NCBI GenBank assembly: GCA_017979445.1
Contig: CM030715.1
Span: 33,229,756-33,293,755 of the forward strand
From: Akebia trifoliata
Taxonomy: Eukaryota > Streptophyta > Magnoliopsida > Ranunculales > Lardizabalaceae
Reading direction: 5' to 3'
DNA: 64,000 bases
Positions 23,748 to 36,814 of the stretch are shown here, in pieces; positions within the stretch are counted from its first letter, which is position 1, and each line of letters begins with the position of its first letter. The notes under the pieces were generated by a model. The model was not told the origin of the DNA. It saw only the letters and a list, made by a program, of their open reading frames with translations, and did not search any database. The position numbers were made by a program, and so were the translations under genes.

Positions 23748-24254
23748 ATGAATAAGTTATCACGTTCTATAGAGATCACTATAATTTCAGCCGAGGACTT
23801 ACGTCTCCATCACCGTTCGATCAAGAAGAATGCCTTTGTGATCGTCCGATCCGACTCTCATAATATTCAATCTACGAAAATGGATTCCAATGGTGGAAGC
23901 TACCCTTCATGGAACGAGAAGTTGAACCTCGAATTACCCAATTCATCTCAATATATCACCGTAGAGGTGCAATGCAAGACGGGTTCAGGAGTAAGGAGTG
24001 TAGGAGCGACGAACATTCCTGTATCGGATTTCGTTGCTGATTATACACCTAATTATTACTTGCACTTTCTTAGTTATCGTTTGAGGGAATCCGATGGTGA
24101 ACGTAATGGTATCGTTAATCTCTCAATCAAGATGAAGGTACCCGAATATGTTGATCGAAAGCTACCGCTACCGCCTTCGCAAGCTCAACCTTCTTACAAG
24201 AATTCTAATGGGGTTGCAATTGGAATTCCTGTGTCTTATGGGAATTTGATTTAA
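23748..24254 (+). CDS. BON1-associated protein (BAP1/BAP2)-like C2 protein, unit A
   Basis: A 168-residue intronless protein. In Arabidopsis, BAP1 and BAP2 bind the copine BON1 at membranes and restrain defence-linked cell death; that role here is inferred. The C2 domain covers about 7-128: SIEITIISAEDLRL is the first strand, GGSYPSWNEKLNLELP is the core P-x-W-N-E region, NIPVSDF and LHFLSYRLRE are family hallmarks, and GIVNLSIKMK is the last strand. The tail is proline- and serine-rich and ends with GVAIGIPVSYGNLI. The first calcium loop (RLHHRSIKKNAF) has basic residues and no aspartates, so classic calcium coordination is doubtful. Differs from the unit B protein only at residues 13 (Ile), 138 (Lys) and 145 (Gln). 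Start: first ATG after the TATA box, with CCAAC just before it. Confidence 0.92.
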   Translation: MNKLSRSIEITIISAEDLRLHHRSIKKNAFVIVRSDSHNIQSTKMDSNGGSYPSWNEKLNLELPNSSQYITVEVQCKTGSGVRSVGATNIPVSDFVADYTPNYYLHFLSYRLRESDGERNGIVNLSIKMKVPEYVDRKLPLPPSQAQPSYKNSNGVAIGIPVSYGNLI

Positions 24255-26516
24255 TTGATACATTTTTCCTGTTTCAAAAATGTAAACAATTTCAAAATCT
24301 GTCAAAATTGTAAACCCAAAGAAGTTTAAGTATGAAGTGAATTATTATATATTTTTTTATTAGATCATATGTGTTATATTTGTCAATCACAAATATTCAT
24401 TCGACACTATGTTTTAATAGATCATATGTGTTATATATTTTAAGGACAATAACCATAGAGGACTCTCTATCCAGAATATGTACCGATCAATCTCAGAATA
24501 CAAATCATTTAAGTCTAATAAAATATTAATCTATTAAGATTATTTTAAGAAAACTACTTAAAATACCCTTTTAAAATTTTTCAAAGTAGTTTAATCTAAA
24601 AATATACCGAGTCAAATAAAAAATTTGAACAATTTATTTTGTTATTAATAATTTATATATATATATATATAATTATTAATGAATTCAATATAATTTTTAT
24701 TTGACTCATTTAAGTCGACTTGCTAATTTTTGAATTGAATGAATTCGATGAACATTCAAGACGAGTTTTAAAATTATGTTTTAATTATTTATATATTTTA
24801 ATAAATCTAATATACATAAATCAAATCAGTTTGATGATGATGATGACTATACTTATCTCTAACACGACAACCTTTTAGATTTAAAGGAAAAAATCAAATT
24901 CAAAACAAAAATTAATCGAAGGTGTTGAAAATAGATGGCAATTAAACTCCCAAATTTAAAATTAAAATTCAAAGGTGAAAAATTAATTTTTCTTTTCAAA
25001 GTTTTTAGAAATTTGTCCTTTATAACCCTGTTGAATAGATTATGTTTTTGAATGCCACAAATTAATGTAGTTAGCATTGACATCACAGTATTTTAAGTAA
25101 CAAACTAATTGCATAAGTTTGAATTTTATGATGCAGATCTCCACTCCAAGAATTGTTGGGTAACAAACTTAGTGAAGTTTTGTTTGCTGGGTGACAAACT
25201 TCATAAAGTAAGGTTCCTTTGGAGTTGTCACAACTCAATAGAATTTTTACCAAAAATAAAATAAAATAAAAACAACAATTAGGTTTGATGGGTAAACCAA
25301 CTTTTTTTTTTTACAAACATTTTAAGGATGTTCCATCCCAAAGTAAGCTCTCTGTCAGAAAATTTAAGGATGTCCCAACCTAGACTAAATTCTCTCTCTC
25401 TCTTTACAAACATTTTAATGTCTTTGTTTTAAACTTCAGAAAGAACTCGATAGGTTCGTTTTGTTATTGTTAGGTTCTTTTATGTAATTATTATCATGGT
25501 TGAATGTATGATCCAATTGTCATAATTTCTTTTATTTTAAGTTGATCTTGATTAAAAAATATGTATACCCTACTCATGAGCAAGTTTCATTCAAATTAAT
25601 TGGGATTATATTAAATTAGTTGTGACATAAATTAAGAATTGCGTCTATCATGTTTGGATTTTTTTATTTTCTCTAATATTTTTCAAATTTTTTATAAAAT
25701 AGAATTTGCTTTTGTTTAATTTGAAGGTGCCACCTAGGTGGTGAAATCTCTGAGTGGAAGACTTGTAGTACCACATACTTGTATCCAAAAGATGAGAACT
25801 CATCGGAAACAATTGTGGAAACTACGTATATAGATTAGTGATCGACTCTTTTTATATTTATTTTTTTGTAGAAACAATGTAAATATTTTTTGTAATTGTA
25901 ATTTATTGGAGACACATATGATAAAAGTTAGTTTTTGCAGATTTTATAAAATCAAATTTAATATTATTATTGAATTCTTAGTTCCCTCCGCGTAGAAAAA
26001 ATCTTGGCTCCGTTACTAGTATCATCACATGGTTAATAAAATTTGTAGCCCTCATTAGCCACTTTGGTTGGTGTGGCTTGTGGGCATGGTTTTAAAATTC
26101 AATTTCATGTCTCGTCTCGTCCATGTTAGATATCAAGTAGTCTTGAATGAGTTCTTTGGTATGTTTGAGACGTATCGTTCTAATATTTGAACATTTTAAA
26201 AATGAATTCGGGGCCTTAAATCTAGGAGGAGTTCTGAATCCATGCTTGTGAGATATTACATGTATTCAGGGGATTTCAGCAAGATCTTAGTCAATCAAAC
26301 TGTGCCATAAGTTATGTGGATCCGCTTCCAAACCGCGGTTTCATGGATTTCTGAAGATTCCAACTCGTGGTTCGACCTCATTTTGGCTGTTGCTACACTG
26401 CCAGCGTTGGAACTGCCAGGTTAACTCAGTGTTGGACCCAGTATCCAACGCTGGCAGTAAAAGAATTTTACTAAATTGTGAGGAGACCTGTTGAGAAAGG
26501 TAAAGGTCTTAGAAGT
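24255..26516. other. Unit A sequence downstream of the C2 gene
   Basis: No gene. The first 120 bases are about 97% like unit B. A TA run lies at 24657-24670. About 500 bp (25452-25945) is absent from unit B. Near 26340-26465 an inverted repeat TGCCAGCGTTGGA/TCCAACGCTGGCA surrounds a short less AT-rich segment of unknown origin, also present in altered form in unit B (41155-41345). Confidence 0.5.
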
Positions 26517-26525
26517 TTAATTTTG

Positions 26526-26693
26526 GAGTTGTGTTGGGGTGACACAGGAGTTACTGTGATTCTCACAAGATGCATATATAATCGTAGATGATTTTACTCT
26601 TATCTCGAGAAAACACATATATGATTATGTGCACATCCCATGTCAGATTTGGGAGAATCATAGTAAATACCCTGTGTCATTCTAGCATTTTCC
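26526..26693. mobile_element. MULE-type foldback MITE with 9-bp target duplication
   Basis: Flanked by TTAATTTTG at 26517-26525 and 26694-26702. Unit B has one uninterrupted copy of that target (about 41399-41408), a true empty site. Inverted ends: GAGTTGTGTTGGGGTGACACAGG and GGAAAATGCTAGAATGACACAGG share the TGACACAGG core. A 9-bp duplication is typical of Mutator-like elements. Confidence 0.8.
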
Positions 26694-28867
26694 TTAATTT
26701 TGTTATAAGCTAAATCTGATGTTAATGTAGATAATGTGTAAAATACTTTCACGTCCACTGACTTCATAAATGGGCCTTTGTAATTTTTTTGTCCTTGGTT
26801 TAAGGGCACATCGTTTGGGCAACTTCATTGATGACTTGTTAGTATTACGTTGGATAGTTTTTTTTATTATTATTATTTACTCTCAACCAATGGATGATCA
26901 TATTTTATAATTAAAATCAAAAGTCAGTGCCACATTACTCAAACCATTTATTGAGTTTATACATGATAGAATGAAAATTATTTAACTTAGGACTAATGAA
27001 TTATGCAACAATGCATTTTATGTGAGGATAGCAGACAATCAATGTGATGAAAATAATAAATTATATTTTTATTTTAAAGAATTTTAGAGGAAGTAAATCA
27101 TCATAGATGTCTTTGTGGCTAATTCTCTTTATAAATATATATAAGCGCTCCCGACTTGAGAATATTTTTGAATTAGACAATCTCACATCTACTTTACGTT
27201 CTGTCACTAAGGGTGAGATATGATGTTCTAAGAGGCTAGTTTATCAAGACTCTTGCCATATGGCTTATGGACCGTACCGAGTCATGATTGTTTGTCATAC
27301 AATTTGCAGGAGTAAATTTTTTTTGAGAATCTTAGAGGTAAACTTTTTTGTTCTATCTCGAGATTCACAACCTCCACGTTGATTCTCCTTTGTTTTTGTA
27401 AATCCTTATGGGTGTATCAACACCTCAGAGTCTTTGATGCCCAAGTTAATCCACTAAACAACTTTTTATAGAATTTTAAGTGCAAAGAATTTGTGTACCT
27501 CTTATTAGTGTGTGGGTGGTTTTTTAAAGAGAATGGGATATAATCCCTCTTTTTAAATGTTTCACATTTCATTTTGTCCACTTTAAGCAACCTTGCTTAA
27601 TTAGGAGTTTATCTTTTTTTAAAGTCTTTTTGACTTGATAATCTTTTAACGACGAAATCCTTCCGATATCACGTATAAATCTGGTCAAATCAAGAATGTA
27701 GTGTGAGTTGTCATAACACACCGTTTGAGAGAAGATTCCTCCTGAACTTATGCCTTTTGGTACTCGAGCTCTTATTCTATCCTTAGGGGCAATTGAAGCA
27801 TAAGGCCACTTAGGCAATCGCCTAAGGCCCCACGAATGGAGAAGCCCCCCCCTCCCCCCACCCCCCTTTCAAAATTTATTTTATTTTAATAATTATCTCT
27901 TTGATTTTAAATTTATCTTATTACACCGCATTGAGCATTGGACTTGGGAGGGTTTAACCCAAAAAAAAAAAAAAAGATATATAAATTATTATATCCCTTA
28001 CAAGCTGGACAAGTAGGAATATTTGGAAGGATTTATCAAAAATCATTTATTACTCTCACTTACAGGTGGGAATTGTGATAGTTTTCCACACAAAAAAGAA
28101 AAAATCAACAAAAAGATCTCTTAGATTCCCATAAATATTAGTTGTCAAAGAAAATAAACTCTTTCATCTTTATCTTTCTCTCGCCTTTTAACCTCTTCTA
28201 TTTAAAGTTATATTTAATAAAATTAGAAAAAACTCAAATCAGCCGAGGATTCTCAACAAATGGTTAGTTTCCAAAGCTTTTAGGCCTCAATTTGTATCGA
28301 GTTGGCCCTGTCTGCCGTTCCTTTACTCTGAGCTCTAATATGACCATCCTAGAGCGGTGAGTTTGGTTCAACCTGACCTAATGCTTTAAATCGTTTTGCT
28401 CCGCTCTCCCTCAACCCCAAACACTAACTAGTTGACCTCCCCAAAGCTCTAAGCTTGGAGTGTCCTTAACAGGTGGAAATCATGTGTATCTCCACAAGAG
28501 TCTTCTGCCTTGCCCTGGGTAACTTCTTGCGAATGCATGTCAATTGGGCTCACTCTAATACCCAATTCAATAAACAATTTGACAAAATAATAATATATGT
28601 TCACAAAATTGGCTACCTTAATTCATGGTTATGATTCTATTTATACATCTTTGTTTGTTGTCTCCTAATCTGAGTTTCCATGCAATTAGCAATTTCCTTT
28701 ATAGAACCATTTAATGAGATTTGGCTCTATGTTTTTTTTTTCACGTGGACTGTAATCGTTATTTTTGATATCTTAACTATTCCCTTTGATTCTTGAATGC
28801 ATTACGAATTATTTACATGTTAAGTAAGGACGTCTATTTGGCTCCTACTTAGGATTCTTTTCCGAGT

Positions 28868-29087
28868 GGTGATAATATGACTCCCCCACATGGCAAACTC
28901 AATCGACTCCCTTAATGTGGGGTGTGCCAGAACCGTAGACTTTATGCATCAGGATACACAACTGCACATACACATCCCCATAAATATGTGGGGTTGTTTA
29001 TCCCAATGAAAGGAAATCTATGATTCTTACACACTCCACGTTAGGGAGTCGATTGAGTATGCCACGTGACGGAGTTTGATTATACTA
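28868..29087. mobile_element. Long foldback element (unit B copy)
   Basis: Orthologue of the palindrome at 15111-15323: GACTCCCCCACATGGC and GCCACGTGACGGAGT form the outer arms. Shared by both units, so older than the duplication. Confidence 0.7.
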
Positions 29088-30849
29088 CTCTTCTTTTCCT
29101 AGTCTTATGAGTCGGGTTCTCTCATTCAATGTACGTGACTTTTTAGATCTTTCCTTTACATAGTTAATGATGAAAAATCCTTCTCCAAAGAAAAGGATAA
29201 TCAAGCTATAATCTATGACTTAAGGGCACTGGGCCAAACATTCATCGATGGATGAAGTATACCTTGTGGATCAAAACATGGATTTAGAGTTGGATAACTA
29301 ATCAACTCTTTGGAGTACAATATCTATAGCTGCATAAAAAGACACATCACGTCAGGTCCATTTTCACGGTTTATGGGTCCCACAAGAAAGATATTGTACG
29401 CCAAAATTAGATCAATTGGGATGCGTCCTTTGGAAAATCAGGAGGGTATCGGCAGTAATTTTTCTTTGTAGACTTGATGAAAGTCAAGCCGGTAATATTA
29501 TTTGATGGACAAAAAGCTTCGCTTTGGACATCCTTTGTGGAAAGGAATCTCTTTTGTTTTTAAATGACAATCTTGATATTGATATATTACCTCCCAAGCT
29601 ATCATATTAAATGACCTTGTTGGTTTATCAACCTCATCCCTTGGGCATTGCGTATTTGGTCTTGATATAATGCAATTGCTTCTTAGAATGGACAGTGGCA
29701 GTATCATAAAATATAATATTTTTATAAAAGAAACATAAAAATTGATACATTGTGAAATTTGAAACTATATAATTTCCCTTATTCTCTCATAATTATATTG
29801 GTTTGATTATTGTATAGGTCCCATTGACAGAGGAAGAAGCAATCAACAAACAATCAACCCTAATCGGATAAAAAAGAAATGTTCAATGGATTGCAGTAGG
29901 TATAATATTTTAAATCACCAAAGAAGTGTACTCATTGCACTTTAATGTGTGCCCTATGGCACATGTTGACGACATGTTATCGAAACCCATATTTTATTTG
30001 TACGTACAAATACTATATTGGATGATTAGGATCTTTTGATCTTTCCAAATGACTTGTTTACATAAGATGTTGAATAATTGAGATCCAATCCCATCACTTT
30101 TATCCATTTTTTCCAACAATTAATGCTATACATTGATTTCCTAAGACGTTGACTTCTGTATTGCACTAACGTGATAATGTTCACCTTATAGAGGATTCAC
30201 ACCCCTTCTTTAATGCTGTGTTTGGATTGAGAGAAATGAATAGAAGACAAGAGAAAATAAAGAGTTTTTCTCTTGTTTGAATTGTTAAGTGGGGAGTGAA
30301 GAGAAACGAATCGGAGAGAAGAGACAAAAAAAGTGAGTTTTCTCTCAAAAGACTCCAAAAAGTGGAGAGATTTGAAGAGAATTCCTTTTAAAGTATTTTA
30401 TAATTCCGACTTTGCCTTTATATCTTTTTTAAGACATTTTAAAATTTTAAAATTAACCCAATTTCTCTCATGTCAATCCAAACATGATGAAGAGAAATTA
30501 AATCTTTCCTTTATACCCTCAATTGACGTGAAATCCACACAAAAATCATAAATATTTTCCTTGAGGTATTCATCAATAAAAAACTATTGGTTTATACACA
30601 TTCCACGTCAGTTGGATGTATTTTAATATATATTTTTTTAAAGTCAGTCTAGCATGGCTGTAGAAAGTCTTGTAAGACGTCATCGTGGCACCGCTCTTCT
30701 CCGAAACACTTCAGAAGCGAAGCTGTCTCCGAAATTACTTAGGGGGTGGGGGTCTACACACGTGGAACGCATGCAGTGGGACATACATCCAATATATGGC
30801 TCCGTATGAAGGGCTTCTTTCTCACTCCTTTGAAACTAATATGATACAA

Positions 30850-31275
30850 TACAGGTGGTTAGTTGGCTTGATAAAAGACAGCCCAACCAACAGCGAGGAT
30901 TTGGGCCCATTGATTGTTGACAACATGTTTTTATTATTAAATAATTAAAACGTGACGTGGACGGTGGATGAAGTCAAATTGCAGTAGGTCCGGGACACCG
31001 AAATCCCTGACTAAATGCTCTCATTTATTTTATTTATTTATTTATTTTTAGACTTATTAGTTATTATTAATGTAGTGGCCAACCTGTCCTCCAGCCTCCA
31101 AATTCATGGAACTAACACAAAAACAAGTCTTAATCGGTGGTGCAGTGCGTGTTTGAGAAGAATTACGTTACTGATAATCTCTTGGAAGTGGTAGTTCCAT
31201 TACAACAAGATGGATAGTCGTCGTCCCTCACGACTAATGAATGTAGAAAAGGGAATACCCAAAGATTCTACTTTG
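30850..31275. other. Better-conserved non-coding block, unit B
   Basis: Counterpart of 18722-19145, keeping GAGGATTTGGGCCCATTGAT and AAAACGTGACGTGGACGG unchanged. About 5.8-6.2 kb upstream of the unit B C2 gene. Confidence 0.5.
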
Positions 31276-33612
31276 GTTGTTGAGGTTATAAAAGATTATA
31301 AAATGCAAAAAATTTCAATTACGATATTTTCATCATGAACACGTGGTGTGATAAATTATGACATCATTGCTAGATTATCAGCATGTGGCCGACATACAAA
31401 AATATTCCGAAGAATCACATGTTGCAATGTAAAAGAACATTGAAGTGATTGTGAAAAACAGGGGCGGAGTTACAAAGGGGTTTCTCATGTTTAACCGATG
31501 CTTGAGAGTTTTTCAAATTGTGGGTAGAGCTGCATAAGTATTGAATTTTGAAAAAAGTTATTAATCCGTTGTTTAAAAACCCCTCCTCCCCCAGTTTTTA
31601 TCGATATTAGAGATACCCTCGTTTATCAACCCACGTCATGCAAATTATTTGAAGCTACTAGCCCACTTAAATAAAAAAAAATTTATTATTTATTTCGGGG
31701 GGGCGGGGGAGGATTAATGATAACATGACATGCTAAAACATACGTGGTCTTTACGTCATATCATAAATCTTTTTCTTGTGTATCTCAAAGAAAAAGATCT
31801 ATGATTTGGTGCACTTGCCACGTCAATCACGTACTGAGTAAGTTTTAGTATGCCATTTTATCACGACTAAAAATACCCAATAAGCCCTTAAACATCTTTA
31901 TGAACATTTGAGATATCTCCTTATTTTCTTTTTCATATTAATAACATCTTATTAATCTTATCATTATCATCACCACCTTCATCATCATCATCATCTTCAT
32001 CAAAGTATTTTTTTTCTTTTAAAGTAAGACTGAGGTCAAGGGGCATGTGCTCAACAAAGTGAAAATAGAGGGATACCAGAAAAATTCATCAAATCCACCC
32101 ACCCCGCCCCCCACCCAAAGGATTTTAATCAGTTTTTCAAACAAATGACATGCATCCATTGACCTAGATTTTCTTAGACTGAGACTAATGAAAAATGTTT
32201 TAATGGCCTTCAAATTCAACCACTATTCAATCTCAAGAACTCTTGTTTTTATCTTCAAAACAAGTTATCTCCCATATCAGTGTAAGTATTTTCATCAAAT
32301 TTATAAGTTTTAAAATTTTATCTTCTTTTACTTTCAAACCTCAAGAACAAGATTGGATTTTTGGGTAGAAAAATCATGATTTCTACAAGGCATTCAATGT
32401 TATGGGTAACCTAATCTCATCTCCAACCTTTACTCAAAACCCTTCTTTTTATTCCCAAAATTAGTTATCTTCAACTTTAAAATAATGGTCCTTAAATTTT
32501 GGGTCGTGGCTTGATAGTCCATTTGGTAAAAAGTTCTATACCTAAATGGTTCCTTTCCCTCAATCTCTCCTTAGGATATTTTTGGAGTACCTAAACTACC
32601 ATTTTCTCATCTTCTTCACATACTTAAAATTTTCAACATTAATTGCAACCATTTTTTACGATTTTTATAATGAATGACGAATGAAGAATGGTATACTCCA
32701 AAATTTTAATATTTAGATGCATTTTTTGCTTTATTTTGAAAAGATTTATAACAAAAATGATGAACAAAGTTGGGATTCTAATTTTTTTTTAAGATTTTGT
32801 TGTCTCTTTTGACTCAAGTTATATTTCGCTACTATAATATATGCATTTTATGTATTTCAAGAGTATCAATCCAATATCAAAGTTTAAAAAATAAAAAACA
32901 AAAGGAAAAAAGTTTGAATTACTTTTACACTGTCGAGTTCACCACATTGTATTGTGAAGTTTGGCATTTTCTTTGTTAAGTTTGGAAATTTTTAGAAATT
33001 GTTGAGTATGACAATTTTAAGAGTTATAACGTGGATTTTTTTTCACCGTTATTGCTCAACAATAAAAATTGTTGAATTCGACATTTAAAAAAAAATAAAA
33101 AATTTATTGAGTTTGTCACTTTATTATTATTGACTATAAATTGTTGAACTCAAAATTTGCCAAACTCAACAATAAAAAATATGGAACTCAACACCATAAT
33201 CAAGTTGAAAAACCATAGTATGTAAAGAAAATGGTAGTTTGTGTAATCCAAAAATATCATAAGGAGAGATGAGGTCCAGGACTATTAAGAAATAATTTTT
33301 TTTTACTAAATGAACTATCAAGCCATTGCCCAAAAGTTCAGAATTATTTAGAAAGAAACCCCTCTAAAAAAGTCTATTAATTAATTTTTTCCTCAGCTAA
33401 AACTAATTACAAAAAGGTTTTATTAATCTTTTTAAAATTCCCTCTAACTTGATAGTAGGAGTGTAATCATAAGGTCAACAAAGTTGAAATTTTAGAAGTC
33501 AGAATCTACCTTGAAGCTGCAAAGTAAGGATCAGAAGCAAGAAAGAAATTTATACCCATAATACTTTTATTTTGAGGCGAACAAAGATAAATAAAAAAAA
33601 ATTGAAGGAAAC

Positions 33613-34123
33613 TTTAGATGCAGTTTTTTGCTCTACCTCGAGATCCTCCGTGAGAATTCCCAAGCTTGGTGGGTGGCCTGTAACAAAACCACTCCGATGA
33701 TCAAATTAGACTTCTGGTGCCGAGCTAATAAAGTGCTTTCTAGGGTGATTTTTTCTAACATTTTGGATGTGTTGCTACCTGATATTTGTAGAGTTCCCTG
33801 TTCATAAATCTCTTTGGATCTTTTCTGTGATTCCTATCGGAGTGGTTGTGCCTACTCTGTGGTTTGCTCGATTTCTACAAGAGTAGTTACACTTAACTGT
33901 TTAGTTGAAGGAATAGTTCGCAGGAGTAGGTACACCTGACCCATCGGTTGTAGGAGCAGGTATACCTAACCTGTCAAGCCTCAGGAAGCTTACCCAACCT
34001 ACAAAATAGCTTAACCTAGGTCGGTTTTAACGTAGTTCGATTAATCCTCTGCACAACTTGATGGGTCAATTTAGATTCCTTGTGATTTCCATGTGTCAAT
34101 TGCCTCGAGAAATACCCCCCACA
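33613..34123 (-). mobile_element. Solo LTR with 5-bp target duplication
   Basis: 511 bp, related to the LTRs at 37687-39549: it begins TTTAGATGC (for TGTAGATGC) and ends GAGAAATACCCCCCACA. Perfect 5-bp duplication GAAAC at 33608-33612 and 34124-34128. Unit A (about 21735-21745) lacks the insertion. It probably arose by recombination between the two LTRs of a full element. Strand is given to match the related full element. Confidence 0.82.
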
Positions 34124-34297
34124 GAAACTATTTGTACCGAGTCAATAATTGGATTTGGAATTTGGACCAAACCTATTTGGGTTCCCTATTCAGTCCTAAG
34201 GGGGGTTGGCCACTATCAATTAATAAGTAAATTTAAAATCAATCATTATTTCATGTCGGGACAAAAGTTGTTTTTGTAAATAACAAAACCTTCAACA

Positions 34298-34420
34298 AAC
34301 TCCCAGGGGGTGGCTCAATGACAATTTTGGATTCAATAAGTGGTGAGAGTAAGTAAGTTGTGAGTTTGATACATAGTATGAGCATGATACATGCCTATGT
34401 AGTGATTTAGTTTAATTAAA
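34298..34420 (+). mobile_element. tRNA-derived SINE (unit B copy)
   Basis: Same insertion as 21903-22025: box A TGGCTCAATGG is retained; box B has decayed to GAGTTTGATAC. Confidence 0.55.
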
Positions 34421-34482
34421 ATACGTAGAAAGCATAAGATCTTTTCTTGGTGTTTTAGTTTAAGGGGGAAAGATAATATTAA

Positions 34483-35473
34483 GGTGGTGTTTGTTAAACT
34501 GAACAAATAAATGCTGAATGATTGTAATTGCTGAAATTGTATAAGTGCTGAATTTAAGTGTTGAAATTGTTGTCTGTTTATCAATCTGAATTATGCTGAA
34601 CTGATTCAAATTAAGCGTTGTAATCACATAAATTTGTTTGTCACTTAATGTTGAAAACTGATAAATTGACTATATTACTCTTTTCAACAGTTGTATGTTT
34701 AAGGGAAAATTATTAATAAAATCCATAAATAAAAATTATTTATTAAAAAAATACTAAATTTAATGAAATTCATTTTGGGAACCTAGCCGAACAAATTCTC
34801 TCTCCTCCACATCATTTAAAAAGTAAATTTAAATTTTTTTAATTCAAATTAAAAAATAATATTAATTTAAATTAAAGAGAGAGAATATTAAATATAAATA
34901 TTTCATTAAATATTAAATATTCCAAAATAATAAAAAAAGAAATAAGAAATTTCTCTCTCTTCTTTTATTTTTTTCGAAATATTTAATATTTAATATTTAG
35001 TATTATTTAAATGTGTAGAGGAGAGACAAAATTTAGGCCCTTTAAGGGTCGAAATTTTCTCTCTTTAATTTGAATTAATATTATTTTTTTAATTTGAATT
35101 AATATAATATTTTAATTTGAATTAATATTATTTAATTTGAATTAATATTATTTAAATACGTAGATGAGAGAGAAAATAGGAGATAGATAATATTTGTGTG
35201 GGTTGCCTTATTAATTTGTGGGGTGCTTATATCATTATCCATAAGACATAAGAGGTAATATCATTTTAAGTATAAGGGCATACTTGTCCGTGTTGAAAAA
35301 GACCGGTGCTTATCGCTTCAGCAAAAAAATTAAGTAATCCAACTTCACTTAATGCTTTTCACTTATTTTTCAGCAATAAGTACTGAAAATGTAGAGTAAA
35401 CAAACGTGCTGATTGCTGAAGCTGAATTGCATTCAGCATTAAGTGTTGAAATCAGCGTTAAACAAACACCCCC
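34483..35473 (+). mobile_element. PIF/Harbinger (Tourist)-type non-autonomous element with TAA duplication
   Basis: 991 bp. TIRs: GGTGGTGTTTGTTAAAC on the left and GGGGGTGTTTGTTTAAC on the reversed right end. The 3-bp target TAA is duplicated at 34480-34482 and 35474-35476; unit A has a single ATTAAGTTG there (about 22071-22079). Many AATTTGAATTAATATTA repeats lie inside and there is no transposase. The internal AAGTATAAGGGCATACTTGTC segment is shared with 17412-18499. Confidence 0.82.
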
Positions 35474-36814
35474 TAAGTTGTAATGGGTTGTAAGGATTTT
35501 TATTATCTAACTCTTCAGATTTGTATTAGAAAATTTGCGAGAAAAAGATTATGAAAGTTTTATTTGGATTTGGATACGAACCATATTGAATTTGGTTATG
35601 GAGGTGGGATCTCCCTCGAATGAGATCAAATCTATATTTTTCTTTTTTCTTTTTTAAATATTCTCTAAAAAAAAAATTAGGTACGTAATAGAGAAGTATT
35701 TCCTTGGGGCCACCCACGAGGTAGCACCCTCACTACCTAGTGCGTGTGATGTGTGGGCGTTGATTGCCTAGAGGAGGGACTCATATGCCTTGGCTCCAAC
35801 CCTAGCTCTTCCAATCCCCCTAGTTGGACGTAAGTTCAGACACCGTCTTCATAAAAAAAAGAATGCCTTCCACATTATGTATCCAAGAACCATATAATGT
35901 TCCTCGAGATATAATTGATTGTCCACTCAAGGAAAATTGATGGCCCTATGCACGCAATATTGTACGAAGTCAATGAAGCACGGTTATTTTTGGCTAGAGT
36001 TTGAAGATGAGGATATTTGAATATTTTCTCCATTAGTTTATTAAGAAGATTGAGATCATGGGAGGCATGCCATCAGTGCCATCTCTAATACTCATCGAAA
36101 CATGACAGAATTGTCTAAATCACTCTTTTAAAATTAATTATTAATATCTTTTTATTTAAATAATAAGCATTTTTTTTTCTTATTTGCTCATTCCTCATCT
36201 AGTGGAAACTAATCGGGTTTTGTCCAATCACCTAAAAGCGAGAGTTGAATCAGTTGCAAGCTATAATGTTGAATATGTGTGGATTAATCAAGGTAGATTA
36301 GTAGATGCTCGATAACAATTTATTTTTTCAGAGATAACAAACATTTAAATAATTAAAAATTAATTATATTGATTAATTTGACCAAGTATAAATTCACTAG
36401 CCGATATTTTCAAAATCTCAAATTAGTCATCTCAGATCTTAGACTAGTGAATGTGAAGGACGATTCACATTGAATATCTCGTTCGACATCCTCCTAGACT
36501 ATGACAACTGCCCTGAGTCCTCTTAGTAGGACCACGATGACTCATCTAGTCGGACGAGGTGAGCGTTTTTTATAACGGGCTTTGAACCCAAACATTGGCC
36601 TGTTCTTAACTCATCCATGATGAGTAAAGGAAAACTCATATCAACGGCCATAAATCACCAATCAGGTTTATTTTTTGAGGAGATCGACAAAAGGGTCCCA
36701 AAAACATTATTAAGTCAGGGGTCTTGTTCATTACACTTGGGAAAACGAATTTTATATGGAAAATGTTCTTACCATCAGATGCTTTTTCCCTAGGTGTATT
36801 TATTGTACTTTAAC

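Larger units (their letters stand above)
13582..27243 (+). repeat. Segmental tandem duplication, unit A
   Basis: Homologous in order and orientation to 27251-41997. Matching landmarks include CCGAGTCATGATTGTTTGTC (13611 / 27277), the long foldback (15111 / 28868), the conserved block (18722 / 30850), the C2 gene (23748 / 37063) and GATGTTCTAAGAGG at the far end (27221 / 41969). In a 250-bp non-coding sample compared by eye, divergence was about 10%. Insertions private to this unit are at 15390-15575, 16343-16560, 17412-18499, 25452-25945 and 26526-26693, plus a poly-C tract at 14680-14698. Confidence 0.93.

Noticed and set aside
13665..27500. Recombination between LTR remnants as the cause of the tandem duplication
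   Set aside because: Related LTR-like sequence begins both units, but none stands at the far end of unit B, where that model requires a third copy.
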